A stretch of DNA of 35,345 nucleotides from Nitrospirota bacterium (GTDB taxonomy: Bacteria; Nitrospirota; UBA9217), in NCBI GenBank assembly GCA_020052615.1, contig JAGVOT010000039.1:1-35345 (forward strand). Direction: 5' to 3'. This document shows, piece by piece, positions 5,708 to 14,891 of the stretch (the first letter of the stretch is position 1; each line of letters begins with the position of its first letter). The notes under the pieces were generated by a model that was not told the origin of the DNA, searched no databases, and saw only the letters and a list, made by a program, of their open reading frames with translations. The position numbers and the translations under genes are program-made.

Positions 5708-7425
5708 CGTCATTCCGGAGAAAACGGCTCGGCGAGATCCTGGCTGCCAAGGGGATCGTTACGGCGGAGCGGATCAACGAAGCCCTGGCGCGCGGCGACA
5801 ACCGGGCGAAGCGCATCGGCGAGATCCTTCTTGCCGAAGGCGTCATCACCGAGGAGCATGTTGCACAGGCTCTTGCCGAGCAGCGGGACCTCCGCTATGT
5901 GGACCTCACGGACTTCCGCATCGCGCCCGCGCTCGCCGAAGCAACCCCCCTGGAGATCATGCAGCGTTACCAGTTCGTGCCCGTCGAGGATAACGGCGAA
6001 GTGCTGATCGTGGCCATGGCGGACCCCACGAACATCCCGGTCATCGATGAGATGGAACTGCTGCTGCAGCGCCAGATCGAGGTCTGCGTCAGCACGCCCT
6101 CGGGCATCGCGGAGGCGTTGAAACGGAGCGGATCCTCGGAGCGCGCGCTCCAGACGGTGTCCGAGGACTTCAAGTTCTCCATCGTGAAAGAGCAGGACGA
6201 CGGCGGCGAGGAGATCCTCTCCCTCGAAACCATCGAGAAGGACGAGAGCCCCATCATCAAACTGATCCACACGACGGTCTTCGACGCCATCCAGCGGCGC
6301 GCCAGCGACATCCACATCGAGGCCACGGACAGGAACGTGATGATCAAGTATCGCATCGACGGCGTCCTCTATCCCGCCACGGAGCCCATCGACATCAAGT
6401 TCCACAGCGCCATCGTGTCGCGCATCAAGGTCATGAGCGACCTGGACATCGCCGAGCGCCGCGTTCCCCAGGACGGCCGGTTCAAGATCCGCACGAGCAG
6501 CAAGACCATCGACTTCCGCGTCTCCATCATGCCTTCCGCCTTCGGCGAGGACATCGTGATCCGCATCCTCGACAAGGAATCCATCACCGCCGGCGTGAAC
6601 TCGCTGCGGCTCGACAGCCTCGGCTTCGACGAGAATGACCTCAAACGTTTCCGCAGGAGCATCCGCGAACCCTACGGCATGGTGCTGGTCACCGGCCCCA
6701 CGGGCAGCGGCAAGACCACGACCCTCTACGCCGCCTTGACCGAGATCAACACCGGCGAGGACAAGTTCATAACCATCGAGGACCCCGTCGAATACCAGCT
6801 CCGGGGCGTGACACAGATCCCGGTGAACGAGAAAAAGGGGCTCACCTTCGCCCGCGGCCTCCGTTCCATCCTTCGCCACGACCCGGACAAGATCATGGTC
6901 GGCGAGATCCGCGACGCCGAGACCGCCCAGATCGCCGTCCAGTCAGCGCTCACGGGCCACCTCGTATTCACCACCGTGCACGCGAACAACGCCTTCGACG
7001 TGCTTGGACGGTTCCTGAACATGGGGATCGAACCGTACAACTTCGTCTCGGCGCTCAACTGCATCCTGGCCCAGCGTCTGGTGCGCATGCTCTGTCCGAA
7101 ATGCAAGAAGGCGGTGCGGATCTCTCCGAAAGAGCTTGAGGATTCGGCCATGGATGCCGAACGCTACCAGAATTATTCCTTCGCCGACGCGGCGGGATGC
7201 AAGGACTGCAACTACACGGGATTCCGGGGCAGAAAGGCCATCACCGAGTTCCTGGACCTGTCGGACCGCGTCCGCGAGATGATCATCGAGAAGCGGCCGT
7301 CATCGGAGCTGCGGAAGGCCGCCATCTCCGAAGGCATGACCACCCTCCGCCAGTCTGCCCTGGCCAAGGTCCTGGCCGGCGATACCACGCTCAAGGAGAT
7401 CAACCGGGTCACGTTCATCGAATAG
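5704..7425 (+). CDS. gspE: Secretion/pilus assembly ATPase (GspE/PilB)
   Basis: A 573-residue cytoplasmic hexameric ATPase powering pseudopilus assembly. It starts in an ATGA overlap with gspF, so the two are translationally coupled. The N-terminal T2SSE_N domain (about residues 1-150) starts LGEILAAKGIVTAERINEAL. The ATPase core has Walker A GPTGSGKT at 331-338, an Asp box around FITIEDPVEYQL, Walker B IMVGEI at 397-402 and a His box TGHLVFTTVHAN. The four-cysteine zinc motif typical of GspE/PilB is intact: C464 and C467, C499 and C502. Length is normal. All catalytic elements are present, so it should be active. GspE versus PilB cannot be settled from this sequence alone. Confidence 0.94.
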   Translation: MTSFRRKRLGEILAAKGIVTAERINEALARGDNRAKRIGEILLAEGVITEEHVAQALAEQRDLRYVDLTDFRIAPALAEATPLEIMQRYQFVPVEDNGEVLIVAMADPTNIPVIDEMELLLQRQIEVCVSTPSGIAEALKRSGSSERALQTVSEDFKFSIVKEQDDGGEEILSLETIEKDESPIIKLIHTTVFDAIQRRASDIHIEATDRNVMIKYRIDGVLYPATEPIDIKFHSAIVSRIKVMSDLDIAERRVPQDGRFKIRTSSKTIDFRVSIMPSAFGEDIVIRILDKESITAGVNSLRLDSLGFDENDLKRFRRSIREPYGMVLVTGPTGSGKTTTLYAALTEINTGEDKFITIEDPVEYQLRGVTQIPVNEKKGLTFARGLRSILRHDPDKIMVGEIRDAETAQIAVQSALTGHLVFTTVHANNAFDVLGRFLNMGIEPYNFVSALNCILAQRLVRMLCPKCKKAVRISPKELEDSAMDAERYQNYSFADAAGCKDCNYTGFRGRKAITEFLDLSDRVREMIIEKRPSSELRKAAISEGMTTLRQSALAKVLAGDTTLKEINRVTFIE

Positions 7426-7553
7426 CATTAGTCGCAGAACACGGGTCGTCGGTCGGCGGTCAACGGTCGAAGTGCCGCATGCCGGGCGCAACTACTTCGG
7501 AAATCATATCATCCCTTCAAGAAGCATCACCTGCAAGGATAACAATACCTCTT

Positions 7554-10500
7554 ATGAAACGATCGGCACTCACTGTTCTCTGGATACTTTCGCTGTTCGT
7601 CACCGCACCGCAAGCGGCGCCTGAGCCCGTCGCGGCCGACAGCATGTTGACCGGCGGCGATCAGCCCGGCGGCGTCTGGAGCGGCGCCCCGGCGAGACCG
7701 GCCCTCAGGAAACAAGACCCCGGCTGGTCGCTTCGCACGGGTTTCCGGAAAGGGATCACCGACCAGTCGCTGGAGGAAGAGGCCTTTGCCGGTCCTGATG
7801 CGGCCGTACTCCGGGCCGGCGCGGCAGCCGCGTGGACCGGGCTCCTGGCGGAGTATCGCGAATCCTCCGTGCTGGTGGAGCCTGACAACATCGCGGGCCT
7901 GTCCGGGACCAAGCCCCTGCTCATCATCCCGTCGGGCGGCCTTTCGGGGATGTCCTCGTCGAACTTCTTCCGTGCCGGACTCGCCGAATACGTTCGTTCC
8001 GGCGGGATCGTCCTCTGCTTCGCCCAGCAGAAGGGTGACGAGTATGCCGGCCTTCCCCTTCCCGAGGGATCGAAGACCGCCGTCACCGGAGCGGGCTGGG
8101 CCGAGGATTCGGGTCCCCTCTTCCGTGCGTCGTCGCCCCGGAGCGACCACCCCATCCTCGCTGAACTGCGCAAGGCCGCGCCCGCCATCGAAACCGACGG
8201 GTACCTGACGGCCTACCCGGAATCGGGCCGCGTGCTCCTTGCCCGGCAGGACGGTTTTCCCACCCTGGTCCTCTATGCCTTCGGCAAGGGCTGGATCGCG
8301 GTCACGACCCTCATGAGCGATGTATCGTACGCACAGGGACTGCTTGCCGACGACGAACGTGTCCTGCTCCGCGGCATGGTCCTCTGGGCGAAATCAGGGG
8401 GCCGGATCACCCGGTTCAAAGCGGGAGAGCAGTTTACCGCGAACCTCGGGATCAGAGGTCCCGAGGAGGGAAGATCCGCTTCGGTCAAGATCATGATCAT
8501 GGGACCATCCCTGGACAAGCCGAGGCACGAGCAGACCTATCCACTGGACCTCGCGGCCTCCCAGGAGGGGTCCCTTCCGATCACCTATGGGATCCCGGCG
8601 GATATGCCGCCGGGGATATACCATATCGAATACGTCCTGCAGAATGAAAAAAAACGGCCCCTCACATCGCCTGCCGAGAGCGGGGACGCATGGTTCGAGG
8701 TGTTCCCTCAGTCGCCGCCGCCTCCCCCGGTCATGCAAGCGCCTCAACCCTTGGCCGCCGTTCCTGCCGGCTTCTCGGCCTTGCCCTCGTTCGAACACCG
8801 GGGCGACCGGGTCAAGATCGATCTCTCCGTAATGAGAACATCCGGCCCTGCGGGGAAATACGACCTTTTTGCCAGGGTCGCCGGACAGGAAGTTCCTGTC
8901 AGGATCACCCAGGAAAGGGGATCTGCGTCCGTTGAGGTTCCGGCGGGTCGTGCGGGAGACCGGGTCTCCTATGCCCTCTACCATGGAAGCGGCAGGTCCC
9001 TTGCCCGGGGAAGCATGGCCATCGCAGCCTCTCAAAAGAGCGGCATAAGCGTTGACCGGCCATGGTACGTGTCCGGTCAGAAGATCAGGATCTCGGTGAC
9101 GGGAATGGTGGCCGGGGAACTCTCCCTCACCGGTCTCGGATCGGTCAACCGCGATCTGATCAGCAAGAACAGGGTCATCGAAATGCCGGTGCCCGATGCC
9201 CTTCCCGCCGGCGTCTATCCGCTCACCTGGGAGCTCCAGACCACGGCAGGGGCCCGCCAGGAAGGCGAGATCCCCATAGCAGTACAAGGCGCGCGGGTGG
9301 CGTGCAGAGGTGCTTCCATCATACCGCAGTCAACCGGCGGCTCCCCTTCGGTCACGGCATCGTTCCGTTTTTCCTCGAGCCAGGCGCTGCAGTCAGTCCT
9401 GACGGTGCAGCCGGTCGGCCCCGATGGCAGGGTGCTTCCGGGCAAGGAAACGGCTGTTTCGCTCGCGGCGGGCGGCAATGACGTCGTTCTGTCCCTCCCT
9501 TTCAAACCTGATCGCGCGGGCATCTGGTCCTTCCGCTATACGCTCTCGGCCCGCCTGCCTGAAGGGCCCGGCTTCTCCCGCGAGCCGCTCATGCTTCTCT
9601 CAGGCCGGTTCTTCCACGATGCCGGCGACTCCGCGATACTGGCCCTGCAGGCCGACAAGCCGCTGTACTACGAGGCCTCGGGCCCCGTATCGATAACCGC
9701 CGTAACCTACGGAAAAGGTCCGGTGAAGGCAGAGCTGTTCCTCGACGGGAAGCGCCTCCGGAAAGAAAAGGTAAAAACGGCGGGGGTGGCGTCCTTCACA
9801 ATGCCGCTCAAAGACCTCGCTCTCGGCGTCCACACGCTCAAGGCCGTTGCCTCGGGCGATGACCTGGAATACGGCCGCGAGATCAGGATCATCTACGGCG
9901 CCCGCCTTCCCGATCTCGTGGCGTCCGTCAAGACCTCCGATCCGATCGCGCCTGTCCTGGAGATAGGCGTCGGTGTCACGAACCAGGGAAAAGTTGAATC
10001 CCGTCAGACACAGGCTGTGCTGTACGAAGGGGACCCGGCCGCGGGGGGGAAGCTGATCGAGAAGGTCGTTGTTCCGCCCCTGCCCCCGGGCAAGCAGTAT
10101 GTCGTCGTGGTGCAATGGCCCCTGGCCGGCAAGGCCGGCACGCGTGCGCTCTTCGCCGTCGTGGACCGGGACGGTCAGGTCGTGGAAACGAACAAGGGCA
10201 ACAATGCCGCATCGATCGACCTGAGCATACCCGATGTCGTGCTCAGACTCATTCCGGACAAGACCTCCTTCCGGTCCGATGAGGAAGTACGGTACCGGGT
10301 CAACATTGTCAATTTTACCGCCGAGACCTTTGCATCGCTGACCGTGAAGCTCCAGGCCACCGATCCCGAGGGCAGGACGAACACCCTGGACACCCTTACG
10401 CTGCCTGACGTCGCGCCGGGAGACGCACGAACGATCGATCGTGTCCTGGACATGCAGACCCCGCAGGAAGGGACCTACCTCATCTCCGGCCAGGCGGGCT

Positions 10501-11786
10501 CGGCACGACCGATCACCACGGACTCCCTGGGTATTGCGATCCTTCCCACGCTGCTGCTCAAGGGGTCGCTTGAGGGAACGCCCATATCCGCCGCTCCCTG
10601 CCGGTCCTTCCCGGTCAAATACGACGTGCGCAACGCGGGCAATGTCCGGCCCACGAACGGATCGATCAAGCTCGAGGTCCGCTCCTCCGACACGAAGCAG
10701 CTGGTCTACGCCCAGCAGCTCCCGTTCTCGCTTGACGCGAGAACGCACCGGATCGAGAAGGTGGACTTCCCCCGGGGGGCCTACACGGTCAGTCTCCGGG
10801 CATCGGCGGTGAACCAGCCGCGGGGGCTTACGGCCGACCTTCTGCTCGCCGAACAGGCCCTCACGGTATCGGGCCCCGTGGAGATCAAACGGTCCGCAGC
10901 GCTGGTGCCTCGCATCCTCATCCTTGCCGGAGGGGAGAACAGCACCGCGATAGAACAGGCCGTTACGGAAAAGCTCCTCAAGGAATCGCTCGAGCAGGAA
11001 GGGGCTTACGTAAAGACCGTCTCAGCGGCAGAGGACTTTTCAAACCAGGCGCTGACCGGTGTGTTCAACGTCTACGTGCTCTTCGAGATCAACGGCATGC
11101 TGGACACCGTCGAGGCGGCCCGGAGCGGTCTTGCGGCCGGCCACGGTGTTGTCGTGGCCGGTTCAGGAGACCGCAGCCGGTCCGTTGCGGAAGCCCTGGG
11201 CTTCGAATTCGGTGCGGCATTAAGCGGCAAGGCTACCGCCATAACGTTTTCCGGCGACTCGGGTCTCGGCCTGTCAGGCACCGTGCCCATCAGCGGGAAC
11301 GCTCTGCCGCCCCGGAAGCGCGGTGCACAGGCCGTCGCGGTCTTCCCGGACGGCAAGCCGGCGGTCCTGTTGGATGCCGCGGAAAAGGGCAAGACCGTCG
11401 TGATCCCCTTCTCGCTGACGCAGTCCGCCCTGACCGCGGGCACGACGTCGCCATACAGCGTTCTGCTCAGGTCCGCTGTTCTCGCCGTCGTTCCCGCGCA
11501 GGAAGTAGCGGGCAGCGTGGCGTCGGCGCAGCTGCTGGTCTCGTCGCCCACCGGTCCGGTCAAAGCAAAGATCATCGAGACGCTCCCGCCGGGGGCAAAG
11601 GTCCTCTGGACGAGCATCAAGGGCTCGTTCAGGAACGGCGCCCTCACCTTTGAACTGACCGCGAAGCCGGAACCCCAGACGATCGTCCGCCTGTTCCAGC
11701 CGGCGAACCCTGGAGCGGCAGCGACCGCTTTTGAGGTCTTCTCGGAATGCGACGGCAGGTTCGTGAGCCAGGGGAAGGTGGAATGA
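7554..11786 (+). CDS. Large exported CARDB / amidotransferase-like domain protein
   Basis: A 1410-residue protein with a signal peptide at the chosen ATG (MKRSALTVLWILSLFVTAPQAA). An AAGGA 14 bases upstream is a weak ribosome binding site. After the signal peptide comes a class-I-amidotransferase/ThuA-like fold (about residues 115-275: LLIIPSGG, YVRSGGIVLCF, GKGWIAVTTLMSD). A series of Ig-like beta-sandwich repeats follows. A textbook CARDB domain spans about 784-892 (LPDLVASV, GVTNQGKVES, VDRDGQVVETNKGNN), then further beta repeats. A second Rossmann-like domain (about 1120-1315) begins RILILAGGEN. The catalytic Cys of true amidotransferases is not evident, so these domains may be structural or binding. 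It probably works outside the cytoplasmic membrane. It sits inside the gspF-gspE cluster and its TGA overlaps the next gene, so it is likely exported by, or a partner of, that system. Confidence 0.85.
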   Translation: MKRSALTVLWILSLFVTAPQAAPEPVAADSMLTGGDQPGGVWSGAPARPALRKQDPGWSLRTGFRKGITDQSLEEEAFAGPDAAVLRAGAAAAWTGLLAEYRESSVLVEPDNIAGLSGTKPLLIIPSGGLSGMSSSNFFRAGLAEYVRSGGIVLCFAQQKGDEYAGLPLPEGSKTAVTGAGWAEDSGPLFRASSPRSDHPILAELRKAAPAIETDGYLTAYPESGRVLLARQDGFPTLVLYAFGKGWIAVTTLMSDVSYAQGLLADDERVLLRGMVLWAKSGGRITRFKAGEQFTANLGIRGPEEGRSASVKIMIMGPSLDKPRHEQTYPLDLAASQEGSLPITYGIPADMPPGIYHIEYVLQNEKKRPLTSPAESGDAWFEVFPQSPPPPPVMQAPQPLAAVPAGFSALPSFEHRGDRVKIDLSVMRTSGPAGKYDLFARVAGQEVPVRITQERGSASVEVPAGRAGDRVSYALYHGSGRSLARGSMAIAASQKSGISVDRPWYVSGQKIRISVTGMVAGELSLTGLGSVNRDLISKNRVIEMPVPDALPAGVYPLTWELQTTAGARQEGEIPIAVQGARVACRGASIIPQSTGGSPSVTASFRFSSSQALQSVLTVQPVGPDGRVLPGKETAVSLAAGGNDVVLSLPFKPDRAGIWSFRYTLSARLPEGPGFSREPLMLLSGRFFHDAGDSAILALQADKPLYYEASGPVSITAVTYGKGPVKAELFLDGKRLRKEKVKTAGVASFTMPLKDLALGVHTLKAVASGDDLEYGREIRIIYGARLPDLVASVKTSDPIAPVLEIGVGVTNQGKVESRQTQAVLYEGDPAAGGKLIEKVVVPPLPPGKQYVVVVQWPLAGKAGTRALFAVVDRDGQVVETNKGNNAASIDLSIPDVVLRLIPDKTSFRSDEEVRYRVNIVNFTAETFASLTVKLQATDPEGRTNTLDTLTLPDVAPGDARTIDRVLDMQTPQEGTYLISGQAGSARPITTDSLGIAILPTLLLKGSLEGTPISAAPCRSFPVKYDVRNAGNVRPTNGSIKLEVRSSDTKQLVYAQQLPFSLDARTHRIEKVDFPRGAYTVSLRASAVNQPRGLTADLLLAEQALTVSGPVEIKRSAALVPRILILAGGENSTAIEQAVTEKLLKESLEQEGAYVKTVSAAEDFSNQALTGVFNVYVLFEINGMLDTVEAARSGLAAGHGVVVAGSGDRSRSVAEALGFEFGAALSGKATAITFSGDSGLGLSGTVPISGNALPPRKRGAQAVAVFPDGKPAVLLDAAEKGKTVVIPFSLTQSALTAGTTSPYSVLLRSAVLAVVPAQEVAGSVASAQLLVSSPTGPVKAKIIETLPPGAKVLWTSIKGSFRNGALTFELTAKPEPQTIVRLFQPANPGAAATAFEVFSECDGRFVSQGKVE

Positions 11787-12403
11787 CGAATTCAAGATCC
11801 ACTATTCATGATCCAACAAAGGCGACATCCCGAGATCAACAGTCTCTTACTTCGCACTCCGCACTCCGCACTTCGCACTCGTCCCGGGGCTTTACCTACA
11901 TCGCCCTGCTCGCGGCCATCGTCATTATCGGCATATCCCTGGGGTCGGCGGGGAAGTATTGGCAGAACGTGATGATGCGGGAAAAGGAGGAGGAGCTTTT
12001 GTTCCGCGGTGAACAGTACCGGCTCGCCATTGAGCGTTATTACAGCTCCTTCCCCGGCAGGTTCCAGTACCCGCAGAACATCGACGACCTTCTGAAAGAC
12101 GGCCGTTCAGCAGCGGGCAAACGCCACCTCCGCCAGAAGTACAAGGACCCCATAACGGGCGAGGATTTCGAGGTGTTCAGGGACCTGACCAAGGGAAACC
12201 GCATAACCGGCGTGTACAGCAAGAGCGACAAGGAACCGCTCAAGACGAAGGGATTCGAGGATCCCTATAAGGATTTCGAGAACAAGCAAAAATACAGTGA
12301 CTGGAAGTTCATGTTCACCCCGGCCCAAACGCAGCCCCTGCCGGGCCAAGGTCTCCCCGGGAGGCCTCCGACGGGCATCCCCCCCATCCAGCAAGGCCCG
12401 TAA
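11783..12403 (+). CDS. Prepilin-like (pseudopilin) protein
   Basis: A 206-residue protein starting in an ATGA overlap with the large exported protein. An unusually long hydrophilic leader (about 35 residues, Ser/Thr/His-rich) precedes a class III prepilin-peptidase-type site, RG|FTYIALLAAIVIIGISLG. The mature protein begins with Phe and a hydrophobic helix. Position +5, normally Glu in major pilins, is Ala. This is a known minor-pseudopilin variant and suggests a tip or accessory subunit. After the helix come Glu-rich turns (REKEEELLFRGEQYRLAIERYY) and a 'YPQNIDDLLKD..KRHLRQKYKDPITG' region, both standard in GspG-like minor pseudopilins. The C-terminus is Pro/Gln-rich. Part of the leader is encoded by a short direct repeat (a CACTTCGCACTCCG-like unit, about 11850-11880). 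Confidence 0.85.
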   Translation: MTNSRSTIHDPTKATSRDQQSLTSHSALRTSHSSRGFTYIALLAAIVIIGISLGSAGKYWQNVMMREKEEELLFRGEQYRLAIERYYSSFPGRFQYPQNIDDLLKDGRSAAGKRHLRQKYKDPITGEDFEVFRDLTKGNRITGVYSKSDKEPLKTKGFEDPYKDFENKQKYSDWKFMFTPAQTQPLPGQGLPGRPPTGIPPIQQGP

Positions 12404-12415
12404 CGGCACAGCGAA

Positions 12416-13573
12416 CTACAGCGGCAGTCTTGCGATGTGTTCGAGCACCCGCTGCCGTATCAGGGCAGGCGGTTCGGGCGTCATCAGCTGCCGGCCATGG
12501 TCCAGCGCGGGGACGAGCAGATCGTTGAACGCGCCGCCGCAGGAGCAGGTGCTTCCGAAGATATCGTTCGGAATGACCTTGCGCTCGCCGCACAATGAAC
12601 AAGCGATCAGCCGCTTGCTTCCCGACCACTTGCCCCGTTTGGCCAGGGGCTTCCCGTCCATTTCCACGATATCCATGGCGAAATCGATGACCGGGGCGTT
12701 GCTGATGGAGGTGCCGATGCCGTATCCGTCGACGACAGGATTGAGTTCCGGGATGTCCGCTTCGTTGATGCCGCCGCTCACGAAGAATTTGATATTTTTG
12801 AAACCCCGGAGGTCCAGCTCCCAACGCGTTTCCTCGAGTATGCGGAAAAAGTTGCCGCGCCGGGAGCCCGGGGTGTCGAACCGCACGGCATAGAGCTTCT
12901 CCCCCATGGCCCGGGCAACGTTGAGGGTCTCGAACTTCTCGTCCAGGAACGTGTCGATGAGCGCCACGCGCTTGAACGCCGGGTCCAGCACTTCGTCATA
13001 GGCCTTGATGGCATCCACCGTCGAACCCATGCACAAAACAAGCGAGTGCGGCATCGTCCCCAGGGGCGCCTCGCCGATCAGCTCGCCGGACTTGACCACG
13101 GCCACGCCGTCGCATCCGCCGATATAGGCGTTCCGCTCGATCATCGGCGCGAGGATCGGGTGCATCCTCCGCGCCCCGAAGCTCATGACCAGCCGGTCGC
13201 CCGCGAGCTTCTTGACCCGGGCGGCCTTCGTCGCTATGCCCGACGCCTGGCAGATCAGCCCGAGCAGCGCTGTTTCATAGACGATGAAATCCTGGTAGCG
13301 CCCCTCGATCTCCATCACCGGCTCGTAGGGATAGAAGACCGTCCCCTCGTTCAGGGCCCTGACCTTGACGCGAAGATGCTTCAGGAGAGGAAGCGCCTCG
13401 TCGATGCCGGTGAAAAGCGCCCACTTCCATGCCTCGGGAAGGCTCTTGGCGATGAACTCCGCCCGCACGACCGGGTCGATGCCTTTTGCCTTGAGGATCT
13501 TGAGCGCCCGCTCGAAATAGACATCCGTGATCTTGCCGTCGAGAATGTCTTTCGGGTCTGCAGTGAAGAACAT
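12416..13573 (-). CDS. pncB: Nicotinate phosphoribosyltransferase
   Basis: A 385-residue enzyme converting nicotinate and PRPP to nicotinate mononucleotide (Preiss-Handler NAD salvage). The ATG follows a GGAGG at good spacing. Family marks: an N-terminal MFFTADPKDILDGKITDVYFERAL stretch, YETALLGLICQASGIATKAAR, the R-rich MSFGARRMHPILAP, a phosphate-binding FFVSGGINEADI and GYGIGTSIS near the C-terminus. The short NAPRTase type without large insertions fits. A C-terminal zinc-ribbon-like set (CSLCGE, then CSCGG) is present, as in archaeal/deep-branching versions. It lies 115 bp downstream of pncA, same strand, so the two act in sequence: nicotinamide to nicotinate to NaMN. Convergent with the pseudopilin gene (12 bp between stops). 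Confidence 0.93.
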   Translation of the reverse strand: MFFTADPKDILDGKITDVYFERALKILKAKGIDPVVRAEFIAKSLPEAWKWALFTGIDEALPLLKHLRVKVRALNEGTVFYPYEPVMEIEGRYQDFIVYETALLGLICQASGIATKAARVKKLAGDRLVMSFGARRMHPILAPMIERNAYIGGCDGVAVVKSGELIGEAPLGTMPHSLVLCMGSTVDAIKAYDEVLDPAFKRVALIDTFLDEKFETLNVARAMGEKLYAVRFDTPGSRRGNFFRILEETRWELDLRGFKNIKFFVSGGINEADIPELNPVVDGYGIGTSISNAPVIDFAMDIVEMDGKPLAKRGKWSGSKRLIACSLCGERKVIPNDIFGSTCSCGGAFNDLLVPALDHGRQLMTPEPPALIRQRVLEHIARLPL

Positions 13574-13688
13574 GCTAAGAACCTCCGTCGGCAGTCATCA
13601 TTCGAGACACGGCCGGCCGTCGTGTCCGTTCCGATCTTCTTGACCGCCGGTTATCGACTGTTTCTCGACCGTTATTCGTTTTTACAGC

Positions 13689-14249
13689 CTATGCCGCTTT
13701 CCTGACGTCCGCCTCCCTGTCCGCCTTCACGATAGTTACACCCATGACATTCTTCATGATGCGAAGCGCTGCGTCGTGGTCCTCTTTCGTTATGCCGGCC
13801 ACCCCGTCTTCCACCACCGTGACCGCGTAGTCCCGCAGAACTGCGTCCGCGGCGGTGAACAGGATGCAGATATGGGTCACGCAGCCCGTGAGCCTGAGAG
13901 CGTTCACGTTCAGTTTCTTCAGCGTTTCATCGAGCCGCGTGCCGTAGAAGCCGGAGTAGGTGTCCTTGGGGACGATCCGGTCCCCCGCCGCAGGCGCGAG
14001 CTCGTCGACAATATCGGCGCCTCTGGTCCCTTTGACCGCATGAGCAGGCCAGCCGAACTTCCCAAATTCCTTGTCGTCCATGTCATGGTTGTCGCATACA
14101 TAGATCACCGGCCTGCCTGCGGAGTGGGCAGCCCTGATCTCCCCCTGTATACTCTTGATAATATTACGTGTTTCCGGCACCTCCAGGGGCGCGCCGGTCA
14201 GCACGAAGTCGTTCAGCATGTCGATGATCAGCAAAGCCTCTTTTTTCAT
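13689..14249 (-). CDS. pncA: Nicotinamidase / isochorismatase-family hydrolase
   Basis: A 186-residue cysteine hydrolase. The ATG is preceded by AAGGGGGTGA at good spacing; longer upstream extensions overlap the divergent hpt region and were rejected. The catalytic triad is D10 (IIDMLNDF), K95 (PKDTYSGFYGT) and C123 (LTGCVTHIC). The metal-site residues of nicotinamidases (D53, H55, H70 in CDNHD...WPAH) are in place, followed by KGTRGADI. Isochorismatases share the fold, but the neighbouring pncB makes nicotinamide deamidation the best assignment. The product feeds straight into the downstream PncB. The 13574-13688 spacer shows no other gene. Confidence 0.87.
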   Translation of the reverse strand: MKKEALLIIDMLNDFVLTGAPLEVPETRNIIKSIQGEIRAAHSAGRPVIYVCDNHDMDDKEFGKFGWPAHAVKGTRGADIVDELAPAAGDRIVPKDTYSGFYGTRLDETLKKLNVNALRLTGCVTHICILFTAADAVLRDYAVTVVEDGVAGITKEDHDAALRIMKNVMGVTIVKADREADVRKAA

Positions 14250-14274
14250 GACGATCACCCCCTTACATCCTCTC

Positions 14275-14303
14275 TTTACAATTCTAACAGTGTAGGATAT
14301 CTT
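14275..14303 (+). promoter_or_regulatory. Predicted sigma70 promoter of hpt
   Basis: TTTACA (14275-14280) and TATCTT (14298-14303) are separated by 17 bp, about 35 bases upstream of the hpt start. It lies in the divergent pncA-hpt spacer. Matches are 5 of 6 and 4 of 6 to consensus, so it is plausible rather than certain. Confidence 0.4.
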
Positions 14304-14336
14304 TGGCAAGTAAGGGCGCACCAAGAGAGGACCGCT

Positions 14337-14891
14337 TTGGAAGAGAACCTCGAAATACTGTTCGACGCGCAGGCCATTGAGCAGAAGGTTGCCGAGCTTG
14401 CCGGCCGGATATCCCAGGACTACGCGGGGAAGGACCTTGTGCTGATCTGCATCCTGAAGGGTGCTGCGATCTTTGCGGCCGATCTCAGCCGCCATCTGAC
14501 CATCCCCGTAACGCTCGATTTCGTCCATCTGTCCAGCTACGGGAGCGCCATGGTCTCCTCCAGGACCGTAACCGTGAAAAAAGACATCGACATCGATATC
14601 CGCGGGAAGCAGGTGCTGCTCGTGGACGGGATCATCGACACGGGCAACACCGTCACGTTCCTTATTGAACGGTGCCGGGAGCGGGGCTCAGCCGGCATCA
14701 AGGTCGTTACGCTGCTGGACAAGCATTCACGCAGGACAGCTGCTGTACCTGTCGATTACCGGGGTTTCGAGATCCCCGACGTATTCGTAGTGGGCTACGG
14801 AATGGATTGCCGGGAGAAGTACCGGAACCTGCCGTACATCGCAGTATTGAAGAATGACTTTGACACTGATCGAGGCGGATCAATGCCCTGA
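14337..14891 (+). CDS. hpt: Hypoxanthine phosphoribosyltransferase
   Basis: A 184-residue purine salvage enzyme (hypoxanthine/guanine plus PRPP to IMP/GMP). The start is a TTG with AGAGAGG 6 bases upstream; the frame stays open further upstream but without family similarity. Type I phosphoribosyltransferase fold: EILFDAQAIEQKVAELAGRIS N-terminus, LVLICILKGAAIFAADL loop, 'HLSSYG' motif, the PRPP-binding VLLVDGIIDTGNT (usually VEDIIDTG), TLLDKHSRR, and VGYGMDCREKYRNLPYIAVL at the C-terminus, as in HPRTs. The E-to-D change in the PRPP motif is conservative. Monocistronic or divergently transcribed from pncA. Its TGA lies inside an inverted-repeat end. Confidence 0.93.
   Translation: MEENLEILFDAQAIEQKVAELAGRISQDYAGKDLVLICILKGAAIFAADLSRHLTIPVTLDFVHLSSYGSAMVSSRTVTVKKDIDIDIRGKQVLLVDGIIDTGNTVTFLIERCRERGSAGIKVVTLLDKHSRRTAAVPVDYRGFEIPDVFVVGYGMDCREKYRNLPYIAVLKNDFDTDRGGSMP

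Noticed and set aside
7197-7553. Upstream extension of the large exported protein into gspE
   Set aside because: The extension overlaps gspE coding sequence and would bury the signal peptide that starts at 7554.
13776-14336. Upstream extension of hpt across the antisense of pncA
   Set aside because: It has no hpt similarity before residue 1 of the TTG form, and it opposes a well supported pncA. TTG with AGAGAGG fits the family start.
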